DNA of 52,967 nt from Spirochaetaceae bacterium (GCA_017936665.1 JAGBFB010000007.1:1-52967); one strand, 5' to 3'. Positions 41,894-50,237 are shown, counted from the first letter of the stretch. Notes: a model not told the origin generated them from the sequence alone. A program made the numbers and translations.

Positions 41894-42331
41894 TTAATCT
41901 ACATAAAGATAAAATTCTGCGTAACTAGATGGCTTTCTATTTTCATCTTTTATATAGTAATCTGTTCTAAGGGTTATAATTAATTCTTTACCTTCAGAAA
42001 TATCAAATCCTTTTTCGGGATTTTTTACTTCTTCGAAATCGATTGTAATTTTATATTCAGGATCACCTTGATATAATTTTACTGCAAACTGGCAATGTAC
42101 ATCAGATTCTGCAATAAATTTATAAGTATTTCTACTTCCATTTTCGCTATAAGAGAACATAGCATCTGCATGATAAGCTTTGCCTGAATAAAGTGGATAG
42201 GCATATTGAGCATCGTCACTATTATCTTTTATATCTTCATAATCATTGGGATTTCCAACAGGACACCAACAACTTATAAGTATGGTTGTAAAAATTAAAA
42301 TTAGTGTAATTGATAAAATCGTTTTTTTCAT
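41894..42331 (-). CDS. Predicted lipoprotein, copy 1 of a tandem pair
   Basis: A 145-residue lipoprotein with lipobox 'ILISC' (C21) followed at once by 'WCPVGNPNDYED'. The mature part has 'YPLYSGKAYHADA', 'YKFIAESDVHCQFAVKLYQG' and ends 'PSSYAEFYLYVD', matching copy 2 (42473-42904) almost throughout, so the two arose by duplication. The fold looks beta-rich; function unknown. Each copy has its own TAGACA-type promoter. Confidence 0.8.
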   Translation of the reverse strand: MKKTILSITLILIFTTILISCWCPVGNPNDYEDIKDNSDDAQYAYPLYSGKAYHADAMFSYSENGSRNTYKFIAESDVHCQFAVKLYQGDPEYKITIDFEEVKNPEKGFDISEGKELIITLRTDYYIKDENRKPSSYAEFYLYVD

Positions 42332-42370
42332 AAGTTTTCCTTATTACGTTTTGTAAAAGTAAGTTCTATT

Positions 42371-42398
42371 AGTATATCAAAAATTAAATAATTGTCTA
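42371..42398 (-). promoter_or_regulatory. Predicted promoter of lipoprotein copy 1
   Basis: On the minus strand TAGACA (42398-42393), 16-base spacer, TATACT (42376-42371). The -35 box directly follows the T-run of the upstream gene's terminator. Confidence 0.6.
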
Positions 42399-42446
42399 TA
42401 AAAAAAGAAACATCAAATTGCACAAGAAAAATGCAACTTGATGTTT
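42395..42446 (-). terminator. Terminator of lipoprotein copy 2
   Basis: AAACATCAAATTGCA (42408-42422) pairs with TGCAACTTGATGTTT (42432-42446), 14 of 15 positions. On the minus strand it ends in TTTCTTTTTTT. A half copy with only one arm lies at 41849-41875 below copy 1. Confidence 0.85.
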
Positions 42447-42472
42447 TTAGAATATTGATAGTGTAAAATAAA

Positions 42473-42904
42473 TTAGTCTACATAGAGGTAAAATTCTGCG
42501 TAACTTGATGCTGATCCACTTATTAAATAATAATCAGTGTGAACTCGTATTACTAATGTAGATCCTTCAGGAACATCAAATCCATTTTCAGGGTTTGATA
42601 CATCTTTATCATCTATTTTAACTTCACATCCAGATTTACCTTGATATAATTTTACTGCAAATTGACAATGAACATCTGATTCTGCGATAAATTTATATGA
42701 ATTTCCACAACCATAAATGTTATTTCTTAAAAGGGGTGATGCATGATAAGCTTTCCCTGAAGAAAGGGGGTAAGGAATTCCTGTAGCATAATTGTTATCT
42801 TCAATATCTTCATAATCCCAAGGATTTCCAACTGGACACCAACAACTTACAAGTAAAGTTGTAATAACTAAAATAATTGTAATTAATAAGAACTTCTTTT
42901 TCAT
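42473..42904 (-). CDS. Predicted lipoprotein, copy 2 of a tandem pair
   Basis: A 143-residue lipoprotein, paralogue of the gene at 41894-42331: lipobox 'LLVSC' (C21), 'WCPVGNPWDYEDIEDN', 'YPLSSGKAYHASP', 'YKFIAESDVHCQFAVKLYQG', ending 'SASSYAEFYLYVD'. Differences cluster in the middle and in charged surface positions. Signal and sorting residues fit an outer-envelope lipoprotein. GGAG precedes the ATG. Promoter at 42943-42971 (TAGACA, 17, TATTAT). Confidence 0.8.
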   Translation of the reverse strand: MKKKFLLITIILVITTLLVSCWCPVGNPWDYEDIEDNNYATGIPYPLSSGKAYHASPLLRNNIYGCGNSYKFIAESDVHCQFAVKLYQGKSGCEVKIDDKDVSNPENGFDVPEGSTLVIRVHTDYYLISGSASSYAEFYLYVD

Positions 42905-42942
42905 AAAAATTACTCTCCTTATTTTTATAGAATTTAGTTTTG

Positions 42943-42971
42943 ATAATATAATAAAATTACTATCTTGTCTA
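42943..42971 (-). promoter_or_regulatory. Predicted promoter of lipoprotein copy 2
   Basis: On the minus strand TAGACA (42971-42966), 17-base spacer, TATTAT (42948-42943); same -35 as the other two genes of this cluster. Confidence 0.5.
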
Positions 42972-43001
42972 TTGTTTAAAATTTAGATAAAAAATTTTAG
43001 T

Positions 43002-43030
43002 GTGTCGTTATTTGCGACACTTGGTATGAT
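43002..43030 (+). promoter_or_regulatory. Perfect dyad and -10 box before 43067 gene
   Basis: GTGTCG (43002-43007) and CGACAC (43015-43020) form a perfect dyad with a 7-base centre; TATGAT follows at 43025-43030. The sequence TTATTTGCGACACT (43008-43021) recurs exactly at 24097-24110 upstream of mcrB. Confidence 0.55.
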
Positions 43031-43066
43031 AAAATTATCTAATTTATTCATTTTAGGAGGCAGTTT

Positions 43067-43309
43067 ATGTTTAGTTTTTTGTGTGTTTTATTAATAATTC
43101 TTGCAATACAAGAGTGTCATGATGAAGCAATGAATAACGAAGCAAAATATCGTAAAAAAGAACTTGCTGAATTAGAACAATTAAGGAAAGAAGTTGCAGA
43201 ACTAAAAAACAGAGAAAAACGGTTGACTATGCGACGAAGAACAATAGATAACGGAAAAATAGTACTCAAGGAAGAATTGTTAAAAGATGAAGAATATTAT
43301 CCTAAATGA
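43067..43309 (+). CDS. Small membrane-anchored coiled-coil protein
   Basis: An 80-residue protein with an N-terminal hydrophobic segment (~1-15) and then a charged coiled coil ('ELAELEQLRKEVAELKNREKR' region, ~32-55). No family recognised; the layout is that of a small anchored dimer. TTAGGAGG precedes the ATG. Its upstream dyad is shared with the mcrB region. Confidence 0.7.
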   Translation: MFSFLCVLLIILAIQECHDEAMNNEAKYRKKELAELEQLRKEVAELKNREKRLTMRRRTIDNGKIVLKEELLKDEEYYPK

Positions 43310-43314
43310 TATGT

Positions 43315-43824
43315 CTATAAATCTTTTATAAAAAAATAATCCATTGTAGAATGCTCTGAACCTGGCAAAGGATTTTTTAAAAGTGTGTAATTCAGTTTCT
43401 CATAAAGTTGTTTTGCAACAGGCAAGTTGTGATGAGTTTCAAGATAAATTTTTTCGTAGCCAAACTTTTTTGCTTCATCTTCAACTAGAGAAATTAGTTT
43501 ATAGCTAAAGCCTTTGCCTCGAGCTTCTTTTGAAATATATAATTTTTGGAGTTCACAAACTTTGATGTCACTTCCTTTTTTGCTAAGAGATTTATCGTAT
43601 GTTCCAAATTCTGCAAAGCCACAACCACCTAAAGCATTGTCATTTTTGTCTGTGATTACAAAATAATTTCTTCCTTCTTTATTGATATAAAATTCACTCA
43701 TTTTTTTTATTGATTCATCAAAGTAAGCTGTTCCGGGAATATTTAATTTTGCTTCTTCAAGACAACATCTTATAAGAGAAAAAATAAATTCATCATCTTT
43801 TGCTTGAATTTGTCGAATGTTCAT
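43315..43824 (-). CDS. GNAT-family N-acetyltransferase
   Basis: A 169-residue GNAT enzyme. 'ELQKLYISKEARGKGFSYKLISLVEDEA' (positions ~92-119) is motif A with the acetyl-CoA pyrophosphate loop 'RGKGFS'; 'YEKIYLETHHNLPVAKQLYEKLNY' is motif B. The substrate is unknown. It starts immediately at the stop of the transporter gene, so the two are in one operon. The stop is 5 bases from the convergent small gene. Confidence 0.9.
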   Translation of the reverse strand: MNIRQIQAKDDEFIFSLIRCCLEEAKLNIPGTAYFDESIKKMSEFYINKEGRNYFVITDKNDNALGGCGFAEFGTYDKSLSKKGSDIKVCELQKLYISKEARGKGFSYKLISLVEDEAKKFGYEKIYLETHHNLPVAKQLYEKLNYTLLKNPLPGSEHSTMDYFFIKDL

Positions 43825-44589
43825 TTATGAAATTTCCTTAGAAAGATTTTTGTACTCAAAATATTCTTTTCCAACTTGGTCATTTTCCCATTTGCAAAGA
43901 ATTCTATATCCTAATTTTGAAAAAATTACTTCACAAAATAATTCAAAGGTTGCTGCTACAATCGAACATAATAAAACTTGTGTCCAAGTCCAACCAAAAA
44001 ATAATTTTGAAACCATGGTGGCAAAAATAAAATTATCTGCAAATTGTGCAACAAAAGTTGATACATAAGAACGAATTGCAAAAGTAGTAAAATTATCTTT
44101 TTGTAATTTTTTTTCTACAAAAGTTCCAACAGTTTTATTTATCAGTGCATTTATAATAGAAGAAATTAACGATGCAGTTGCTGAACCTAAAACGATATAC
44201 CAGGATCCTCCAAAGGTTTTGTTAAGAGAAACATTTATTACTTCATTTTGATGTGTGTAAAATTCTCCCCAGTTTCCTGGAATTTTAGAAAGAAGAAAAA
44301 AAGATGCACATACAAACAAATTTATTCCCAATGCAAAAATTGAAATTTTTACAGAAGCTTTTGCTCCATATCGTTTACAAATTATGTCCATACATAAAAA
44401 CATAATCCAACTAAAAGCAAATCCACAATCTAAGGCAAGATATTTAAAATTGATAAGTTCTTTATTTGCCATTAAATTTGCACAAACAACAGAAAGTATA
44501 AAAAATAAAATTGTGGGCGATGGAATGTTTCGTAAAAGGATTTTGTAGTCAGTAAGTTCTTGTTTTAAGAACTTTGAAAGTGTTTTCAT
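43825..44589 (-). CDS. VUT-family transporter, probable queuosine precursor uptake
   Basis: A 254-residue membrane protein with about six helices of the VUT_1/YhhQ family; E. coli YhhQ imports the queuosine precursors preQ0/preQ1. Seen: 'DCGFAFSWIMFLCMDIICKRYG' (~35-56), 'GSATASLISSIINALIN', 'SYVSTFVAQFADNFIF' and 'FELFCEVIFSKLGYRI', family-typical blocks. TAAGGAG precedes the ATG, and a possible structured leader lies upstream. Substrate is assigned by family only. Confidence 0.85.
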   Translation of the reverse strand: MKTLSKFLKQELTDYKILLRNIPSPTILFFILSVVCANLMANKELINFKYLALDCGFAFSWIMFLCMDIICKRYGAKASVKISIFALGINLFVCASFFLLSKIPGNWGEFYTHQNEVINVSLNKTFGGSWYIVLGSATASLISSIINALINKTVGTFVEKKLQKDNFTTFAIRSYVSTFVAQFADNFIFATMVSKLFFGWTWTQVLLCSIVAATFELFCEVIFSKLGYRILCKWENDQVGKEYFEYKNLSKEIS

Positions 44590-44630
44590 TTTGGTTCTCC
44601 TTAAGGATTTTAATTTATATTGCGCAGGAT

Positions 44631-44654
44631 TTTTTGAGATTCATAAACTGCGCA
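44631..44654 (-). promoter_or_regulatory. Leader hairpin of the VUT transporter
   Basis: TGCGCAG (44631-44637) and CTGCGCA (44648-44654) form a 7-bp stem with a 10-base gap on this strand. Downstream on the minus strand the ribosome binding site lies in the palindrome TCCTTAAGGA, and CCTAAGG (near 44672-44678) could pair with part of it. It does not match the preQ1 classes I know. Confidence 0.35.
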
Positions 44655-44730
44655 TTTTGCAAAATAATTGCCTTAGGTGAATAATATAATTTAATGATTT
44701 TTTTTACAAGAGATGAATGTAAAATTAATA

Positions 44731-44760
44731 TTGAAATATAAATTGAATTATGTTTATAAT
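44731..44760 (+). promoter_or_regulatory. Predicted NUDIX promoter (leaderless type)
   Basis: TTGAAA (44731-44736), 18-base spacer, TATAAT (44755-44760), 6 bases to the ATG at 44767. Confidence 0.65.
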
Positions 44761-44766
44761 TCACTC

Positions 44767-45246
44767 ATGTCTGATATTTGTTTTTCAACAGATTCATCTT
44801 GGTTTCGTTATCGAACAGGTGCAATAATTTTAAAAGATGGAAAAATGCTTTTTGTAAAATCAAAAATCTCTGATTATTATTACATGATTGGAGGAGCAGT
44901 TAATTTTGGAGAAACCTCTGTAAATTGTATCGAAAGAGAAGTATTAGAAGAAACTGGAATTATTGCAAAAGTTGATAGGCTTGCTGTTGTTGTAGAAAAT
45001 TTTTTTAAAGGATATGGCGGAAAAATTGAAGGACTTAACTGTCATACAATTGAATTTTATTTTTTGATGAAAATTCAAGATGACAGCAATTTATTTTCTA
45101 AAACAGATGATGGAGAAGAATTAATTTATATTCCTATTGAAGAAATTAAGACTTCGTACATAAAACCAAATTTTATTACTTCCCATATTGCTGAAATTAT
45201 CAATAGTAAAAAAATCATCCACATAATAGAAGAAAGTGATAGATAA
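44767..45246 (+). CDS. NUDIX hydrolase
   Basis: A ~159-residue NUDIX enzyme. The box 'GGAVNFGETSVNCIEREVLEETGI' (the last E residues being metal ligands) is intact. I start at 44767 ('MSDICFSTDSSWFRYRTGAI'), which fits the usual start of this subgroup and lies 6 bases after a strong -10; a longer frame from 44713 has only a weak site and would cross the promoter. Substrate unknown (nucleotide diphosphate-X). Confidence 0.88.
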   Translation: MSDICFSTDSSWFRYRTGAIILKDGKMLFVKSKISDYYYMIGGAVNFGETSVNCIEREVLEETGIIAKVDRLAVVVENFFKGYGGKIEGLNCHTIEFYFLMKIQDDSNLFSKTDDGEELIYIPIEEIKTSYIKPNFITSHIAEIINSKKIIHIIEESDR

Positions 45247-45376
45247 ATTTTTTATCAATAATGAAATAATTAACAAAACCTAAACAATTTATTCATATTT
45301 TATTAATAAATCCTTTTTATTCTAAATTAAATTTTGAATAACAAAGCGTCTTATAAAGATGACATGGAGGATTTTT

Positions 45377-45955
45377 ATGAAAAGATTTATTTTGGTATTT
45401 GCTATTTTATTTTTAGCACTTGGATCAACTTTTGCTTTTGACATGAGTTTGGGATTAAAAGGAATTATTGGAACTGATAATTCTGCAATAAAAGGAACTG
45501 CTTTGGGTGGTGGTTTTGATATTAACCTAGACTTTATTAAAGGTTTTGGACTTCAAATTGAAAGTAATATTGCACCAAGTACAATAACATCTACTAATGA
45601 TGGTGTTACACTTGCAAACAATATGTTGGTACAAATTCCTGTTATGGCTTGGTACAATGCAAAATTCAATTGGTTCGGTTTAGGATTGGGAGCAGGAATC
45701 AGTTGTGTTCTTTCTGAAAACTATCCAGAAAATTCATCAAATATGAAGATGGGTTTAAGTGCTGGTGCAAGAATGAGATTTTTTGTATCAGAAAATTTTG
45801 CTATAAGTTTAGGTGCAACTGGTAACTTAGATTGTTTTCCAACTTTAATAAAAACACCAACAGATAGCGGAAAAAATTATAAAACAGAAAAATCTGATTT
45901 TTCAAGAAATGCAATTTACGGTTCTATCGGCGTAGAATATATACTTCCATTATAG
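45377..45955 (+). CDS. Outer-membrane beta-barrel protein
   Basis: A 192-residue exported protein. The ATG at 45377 follows TGGAGG; the frame extends 6 codons further upstream without support. A signal peptide ('LFLALGSTFAF') precedes strands such as 'GGGFDINLDFIKGFGLQIE' and 'WFGLGLGAGISC', and the chain ends 'YGSIGVEYILPL', the pattern of an 8-stranded OmpA/OprF-like barrel. Probable porin or structural protein of the outer membrane. Confidence 0.75.
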   Translation: MKRFILVFAILFLALGSTFAFDMSLGLKGIIGTDNSAIKGTALGGGFDINLDFIKGFGLQIESNIAPSTITSTNDGVTLANNMLVQIPVMAWYNAKFNWFGLGLGAGISCVLSENYPENSSNMKMGLSAGARMRFFVSENFAISLGATGNLDCFPTLIKTPTDSGKNYKTEKSDFSRNAIYGSIGVEYILPL

Positions 45956-45981
45956 TATTATCTAAAACTAGATAAATTTTT

Positions 45982-46020
45982 GGCGATACATCAAATAAAA
46001 AGTTGTATCGCCTTTTTTTT
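45982..46020 (+). terminator. Terminator of the outer-membrane protein gene
   Basis: GGCGATACA (45982-45990) pairs with TGTATCGCC (46004-46012), followed by eight T. It overlaps the stop of the convergent flavodoxin gene. Confidence 0.9.
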
Positions 46021-46564
46021 ATTTTACAAAGTCTAAAATTGGTTGTATATGTCTTTTATCAGAAATATCATAAGAACCAGAAATCATTTTTATCATTACT
46101 TCATCTTTTTCAGTTTTGTTTTTATTGGATTCCAACATTTTGATAAACATCTTCATTGCAATCTTTGATGGAGTATTCATTTTTTCATAATTAAAACCAC
46201 CTGGGCAATAAAAAACTTTTAAGTTTTCAAGTTGCTTTCCAATTTTTGAAAAAACTGTATTTGTAATTTTTTCTAAAGATTGTGCTACATCAGGATTTTC
46301 GATTGGACTTGCTCCAACTCCAAAAATTACGATTTTTTTGTTTTCTTTTTCAGGAAGTTTTGCAATTTTTGAATTAAACCAATTTAATCCGTTAATGCTT
46401 CCTGCACAACACCAACCACCGTAAATGATTGTATCGTATTCTGATAAATTTATATTTTTAGCTTTTTTTATAGAAATACAATCTGCTTGTAAATCTTTAG
46501 CAATCCAATTTGAATATTTTTCTGTAAATCCAGTTTGGGAACTGTAAATAATTAATGCTTTCAT
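46019..46564 (-). CDS. Flavodoxin-domain protein
   Basis: A 181-residue protein beginning 'MKALIIYSSQTGFTEKYSNW', whose 'SSQTGFTEKY' is the FMN phosphate loop. 'YDTIIYGGWCCAGSING' and 'KIVIFGVGASP' continue the flavodoxin fold, as in the protoporphyrinogen oxidase/HemG-like group. A role in electron transfer is likely. No Shine-Dalgarno; the ATG is 7 bases after a -10 box. Confidence 0.87.
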   Translation of the reverse strand: MKALIIYSSQTGFTEKYSNWIAKDLQADCISIKKAKNINLSEYDTIIYGGWCCAGSINGLNWFNSKIAKLPEKENKKIVIFGVGASPIENPDVAQSLEKITNTVFSKIGKQLENLKVFYCPGGFNYEKMNTPSKIAMKMFIKMLESNKNKTEKDEVMIKMISGSYDISDKRHIQPILDFVK

Positions 46565-46571
46565 GTTATAA

Positions 46572-46600
46572 ATTCTACACTAAAGTTATTTTATTTACAA
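46572..46600 (-). promoter_or_regulatory. Predicted flavodoxin promoter (leaderless type)
   Basis: On the minus strand TTGTAA (46600-46595), 17-base spacer, TAGAAT (46577-46572), 7 bases to the ATG at 46564. Confidence 0.65.
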
Positions 46601-46616
46601 TACTTAAAAAGAAATA

Positions 46617-46645
46617 TTTACAAATTCACTTGTTTAATGTATAGT
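46617..46645 (+). promoter_or_regulatory. Predicted radical SAM gene promoter (leaderless type)
   Basis: TTTACA (46617-46622), 17-base spacer, TATAGT (46640-46645), 6 bases to the ATG at 46652. Confidence 0.65.
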
Positions 46646-46651
46646 AATAAT

Positions 46652-47518
46652 ATGCACTTTGTAAAAGTTAAATCTATTTTATCTTCTTCCAACGGAATGA
46701 ATATTTACAGAGGATGTTCTCATGGTTGCATTTATTGCGATTCTCGTTCTCTTTGTTATCATACTCCAATTCCATTTGAAGATATTGAAGTAAAAGAAAA
46801 TTGTCTTGAACTTTTAGAAACTTCCCTTAAATCAAAACGGAAAAAATGTATGATTTGCACAGGCTCAATGTGCGATCCTTATATGCATTGTGAAAAATCC
46901 CTTGAACTTTCTAAAAAATGCCTTGAAATAATTTACAAATATGGATTTGGAGTTGCAATTTTAACAAAGTCTAATTTAATTTTGCGTGACATTGATATAA
47001 TAGAACAAATAAACAAAAAATCAAAAGCTGTAGTACAAATGACATTAACAACTTATGATGATGAACTATGTAAAATTATCGAGCCAAATGTTTGTACAAC
47101 TTCTAAACGAGTTGAAGTTTTACAAGAATGTCGCAAAAGAAACATTCCAACTGTGGTGTGGTTAGATCCTTTTCTTCCATATATAAACGATACTTTTGAA
47201 AATTTATGTGGTTTGTTAGATTATTGTTTATCCGTAAATGTAAAAGGAATAATAAATTTTGGAATTGGATTAACTTTAAGAGAAGGAAACCGAGAATACT
47301 TTTATTCAAACTTAGATAAATATTTTCCTAATTTGAAAAATCGTTATATTAGTGAATTTGGAAACAGCTACGAAATTTCAAGTTCTAAAAATAATGAATT
47401 AATGTCTTATTATTATTCTGTTTGTAAAAAACATAAAATTATGTGTAATATCAACGATGTTTTTTCATATCTAAAAGAATTTCCTAAGGATAAACAATTT
47501 CAAGGAGAATTATTTTAA
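46652..47518 (+). CDS. SPL-family radical SAM protein
   Basis: A ~288-residue radical SAM enzyme of the spore-photoproduct-lyase-like family. The cluster motif is 'CSHGCIYC' (CX3CX2C), preceded by 'NGMNIYRG'. 'ICTGSMCDPY', 'VAILTKSNLILRDID' and 'VQMTLTTYDDELCKIIEPN' are typical of this group. I start at 46652 ('MHFVKVKSIL'), the usual beginning of homologues, 6 bases after a -10 box; a frame from 46637 would start inside the promoter. The reaction is unknown outside true SPL. Confidence 0.88.
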   Translation: MHFVKVKSILSSSNGMNIYRGCSHGCIYCDSRSLCYHTPIPFEDIEVKENCLELLETSLKSKRKKCMICTGSMCDPYMHCEKSLELSKKCLEIIYKYGFGVAILTKSNLILRDIDIIEQINKKSKAVVQMTLTTYDDELCKIIEPNVCTTSKRVEVLQECRKRNIPTVVWLDPFLPYINDTFENLCGLLDYCLSVNVKGIINFGIGLTLREGNREYFYSNLDKYFPNLKNRYISEFGNSYEISSSKNNELMSYYYSVCKKHKIMCNINDVFSYLKEFPKDKQFQGELF

Positions 47519-47569
47519 ACAATAACAAATTATTATTTTGAAATTAAGTTATTTTGACATAATATCTAC

Positions 47570-47598
47570 TTGTGTTTAAGAATTTTCTAATTTATAAT
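47570..47598 (+). promoter_or_regulatory. Predicted plsC promoter (leaderless type)
   Basis: TTGTGT (47570-47575), 17-base spacer, TATAAT (47593-47598), 7 bases to the ATG at 47606. Confidence 0.6.
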
Positions 47599-47605
47599 TA
47601 CCTTG

Positions 47606-48781
47606 ATGGAAAAATATAAGCGTCATCAGGTTTTCTGGAAAATTATTAGATTTATTGCTCCTAGTGTTTTAAAACCTCTTTATAAATATTCCTATGAACT
47701 TGCACCTAAATTAGAACCACCCTATCTTGTTTTTTCAAATCATAATGGAGATTTAGATCCTGCTCTCGTTGCATTGAGTTTTCCTCAGCAAATGTATTTT
47801 GTTGCAAGTGAACATGTTTATCGTGCGGGTTTTGCTTCTAAAATTTTACGTTTTGTTTTTGAACCAATTGCAAAACGAAAAGGAACCGCCGATGCCGTGA
47901 CTGTGATGAAATCTATCAGAGCCTTGCGAGAAGGAAAAAATGTTTGTATTTTTCCTGAGGGACAAAAATCATTTAATGGAATTACTGGTGAAATAAATAT
48001 TGCAACAGGAAAGTTAGTAAAAGCTTCTAAAGCATCTTTAGTTACATATAAACTTGAAGGTGGATATTTTACAACTCCTAGATGGGGAAAGGGAATCAGA
48101 AAAGGTAAGATGCATGGTTCAATCGTAAATATCTATAACAAAGAAGATTTAGAAAAACTTTCTCCAGAAGAAATTACTGATTTAGTTAAAAAAGATTTAT
48201 ATGAAGATGCTTATCGAAAACAAAGTCAAAATCCGATTGCTTATAAAGGAAAAAATCTTGCAGAAGGAATAGAACATGCCCTTTGTCTTTGTCCAGAATG
48301 TAAACAGATAGATACTTTGTTTTCAAAGAAAAATTCTGTATTTTGTAAAAATTGTAATTTTTCTACAAGTATTGATATTTACGGCTACTTTGATGAAAGT
48401 TGTAAATTCAAAACTGTTTTACAATGGGATGAGTTTCAGCAAGAAGAATTAAAAAAACTGATTCAAGAAAAATCTTCTGAAAAGTCAGAATTTATTTTTT
48501 CAGATGATGAAGTTACATTGAAAACTGTAAAGGCTGAACATCAAGAAGAAATTATTGGTACAGGAAAATTTTCTATGTTCACTGATAAATTTATTTTTAA
48601 TTCAGTGAAAGATGAAAAAGAAATTTCTTTAGAAATTCCACAAAAAAATATAGTTGATATTTCAATGTACGGAAAACAAGCCTTAGTTTTTTCTGATAAC
48701 AATGGAAATTATTATGAATTAACAAGTAAAAATATAATTAATGTTAGAAAATTTATTTTTTGCTTTAAATATCTAAAATAA
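47606..48781 (+). CDS. PlsC-like 1-acyl-glycerol-3-phosphate acyltransferase
   Basis: A 391-residue acyltransferase. The catalytic 'NHNGDLD' (NHx4D), 'FEPIAKRKG' and 'NVCIFPEGQKSFNG' (FPEG) belong to the PlsC family, which adds the second acyl chain in phosphatidic acid synthesis. Beyond ~230 residues it carries a zinc-ribbon-like 'CPECKQ...CKNCNFS' and a C-terminal domain, longer than plain PlsC (~245). The start used is ATG 47606, after a leaderless-type promoter. Confidence 0.85.
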   Translation: MEKYKRHQVFWKIIRFIAPSVLKPLYKYSYELAPKLEPPYLVFSNHNGDLDPALVALSFPQQMYFVASEHVYRAGFASKILRFVFEPIAKRKGTADAVTVMKSIRALREGKNVCIFPEGQKSFNGITGEINIATGKLVKASKASLVTYKLEGGYFTTPRWGKGIRKGKMHGSIVNIYNKEDLEKLSPEEITDLVKKDLYEDAYRKQSQNPIAYKGKNLAEGIEHALCLCPECKQIDTLFSKKNSVFCKNCNFSTSIDIYGYFDESCKFKTVLQWDEFQQEELKKLIQEKSSEKSEFIFSDDEVTLKTVKAEHQEEIIGTGKFSMFTDKFIFNSVKDEKEISLEIPQKNIVDISMYGKQALVFSDNNGNYYELTSKNIINVRKFIFCFKYLK

Positions 48782-48799
48782 AATTATAAGGATGATAAA

Positions 48800-50170
48800 A
48801 TGGATTATTCAGAATTAAACACAGAATTATGGCGTCCAATTATTATAGTTGGAATAATTGCTTCAATTACGTTATTTGCTAACGTTATACGTCAGAAAAT
48901 TTCTTTTATAAGAAAAAGTTATATTCCAACTGCCGTATTAGCAGGATTTATTTTGTTATTATTACGTTCATTGAATATTGTACATATTAGACAAGAATTT
49001 TTAGAATTGATAACTTATCATGGAATTGCTATCGGATTTATTGCAATGTCTTTACGGGTAAAACGGGAAAAGACAACAGATACTTACAAAGTAGCTGTAA
49101 AAAGTGGCGCATTAATTGTTAGTACTTATTTAGTACAGGCAATTACAGGATTAGTTATTTCTTTGTTTTTAGTTTTCACTTTTATGCCTCAGTTTTTTCC
49201 AGCTTCTGGAATTTTATTAGCTATGGGATTTGGACAAGGTCCAGGACAGGCAAATAATGTAGGTTCAACTTATGAATCTTTAGGATTTGTTGGTGGTCAA
49301 TCTTATGGTTTAGCAATAGCTGCTTCAGGATATTTGATTGCTTGTACAGTTGGCGTTTTCTTTTTGAATAAACGAAAATCTAAAATTACAAAATATACAG
49401 ATGAAACTTCTAACGATACACCGATAGATATTTTTCAAGATGAAGATGAAATTCCAATTTCTCAATCTATTGATAAACTTTCAATTCAAGTAGCATTGAT
49501 TGTTTTTGTTTATTTACTTACTTTTGGAATTTTAGTTGGTGTTTCCAGATTACTGAGTTTAATTTCACCAGGAGTTGCAAATACCTTGTCACCAATTTTG
49601 TGGGGATTTAATTTTATTTTTGCTTCAGCGATTGCTTCTGGAGTTGCTGCATTAATTTCTGTTTTACGTAAAAAAGGAATTATGAAAAGACAATATCAAA
49701 ATAATTATTTGTTAAATAGAATTTCAGGATTGGCATTTGATATAATGATAGTTGCAGGAATTGCCTCAATCAATTTTACTGATATTGCTAAATTATGGAT
49801 TCCTTTTGTAGTTACAATTTTACTAGGAGCACTCGTAACTTATTTGTATCTAAAATTTATGTCAAATAAAATTTACAAAGGATACGAAAACGAAGCCTTT
49901 CTTTCTATGTTTGGAATGTTGACAGGTACAATTAGTTCTGGTGTTCTTTTAGTTAGAGAAATTGACCCTGAATACAAAACTCCTGCTGCTAATAATCTCG
50001 TTACTGGAAGTGGAGCTGCTATCGTTTTTGGTGCACCTTTACTTGTACTTATAGGAATGGCACCAAAATCATTAACGATGACATTTATTGTTTTAGGCTT
50101 GATTATTGTTTATCTTGCACTGTTAATTTTTTTAATTTTGAGATTAAACAAGTCTAAAGATTCAGAATAA
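48800..50170 (+). CDS. gltS: Sodium:glutamate symporter family protein (GltS-like)
   Basis: A 456-residue membrane protein with about 10-12 helices. 'GFGQGPGQANNVGSTYES' and 'TPAANNLVTGSGAAIVFGAP' are the two inverted-repeat loops that form the transport site in GltS-type carriers. It probably imports glutamate with sodium, which would fit the GadBC system elsewhere in the window, but other substrates are possible. AAGGAT lies before the ATG, 18 bases after plsC, so the two may be co-transcribed. Confidence 0.8.
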   Translation: MDYSELNTELWRPIIIVGIIASITLFANVIRQKISFIRKSYIPTAVLAGFILLLLRSLNIVHIRQEFLELITYHGIAIGFIAMSLRVKREKTTDTYKVAVKSGALIVSTYLVQAITGLVISLFLVFTFMPQFFPASGILLAMGFGQGPGQANNVGSTYESLGFVGGQSYGLAIAASGYLIACTVGVFFLNKRKSKITKYTDETSNDTPIDIFQDEDEIPISQSIDKLSIQVALIVFVYLLTFGILVGVSRLLSLISPGVANTLSPILWGFNFIFASAIASGVAALISVLRKKGIMKRQYQNNYLLNRISGLAFDIMIVAGIASINFTDIAKLWIPFVVTILLGALVTYLYLKFMSNKIYKGYENEAFLSMFGMLTGTISSGVLLVREIDPEYKTPAANNLVTGSGAAIVFGAPLLVLIGMAPKSLTMTFIVLGLIIVYLALLIFLILRLNKSKDSE

Positions 50171-50202
50171 ACTGTAAAAAAGCTAAAATATTTTATTTTA
50201 CT

Positions 50203-50231
50203 TTGATAAAACTATTATTTCGTGTTAAAAT
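50203..50231 (+). promoter_or_regulatory. Predicted promoter of 50238 gene (leaderless type)
   Basis: TTGATA (50203-50208), 17-base spacer, TAAAAT (50226-50231), 6 bases to the ATG at 50238. Confidence 0.65.
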
Positions 50232-50237
50232 TATTTT

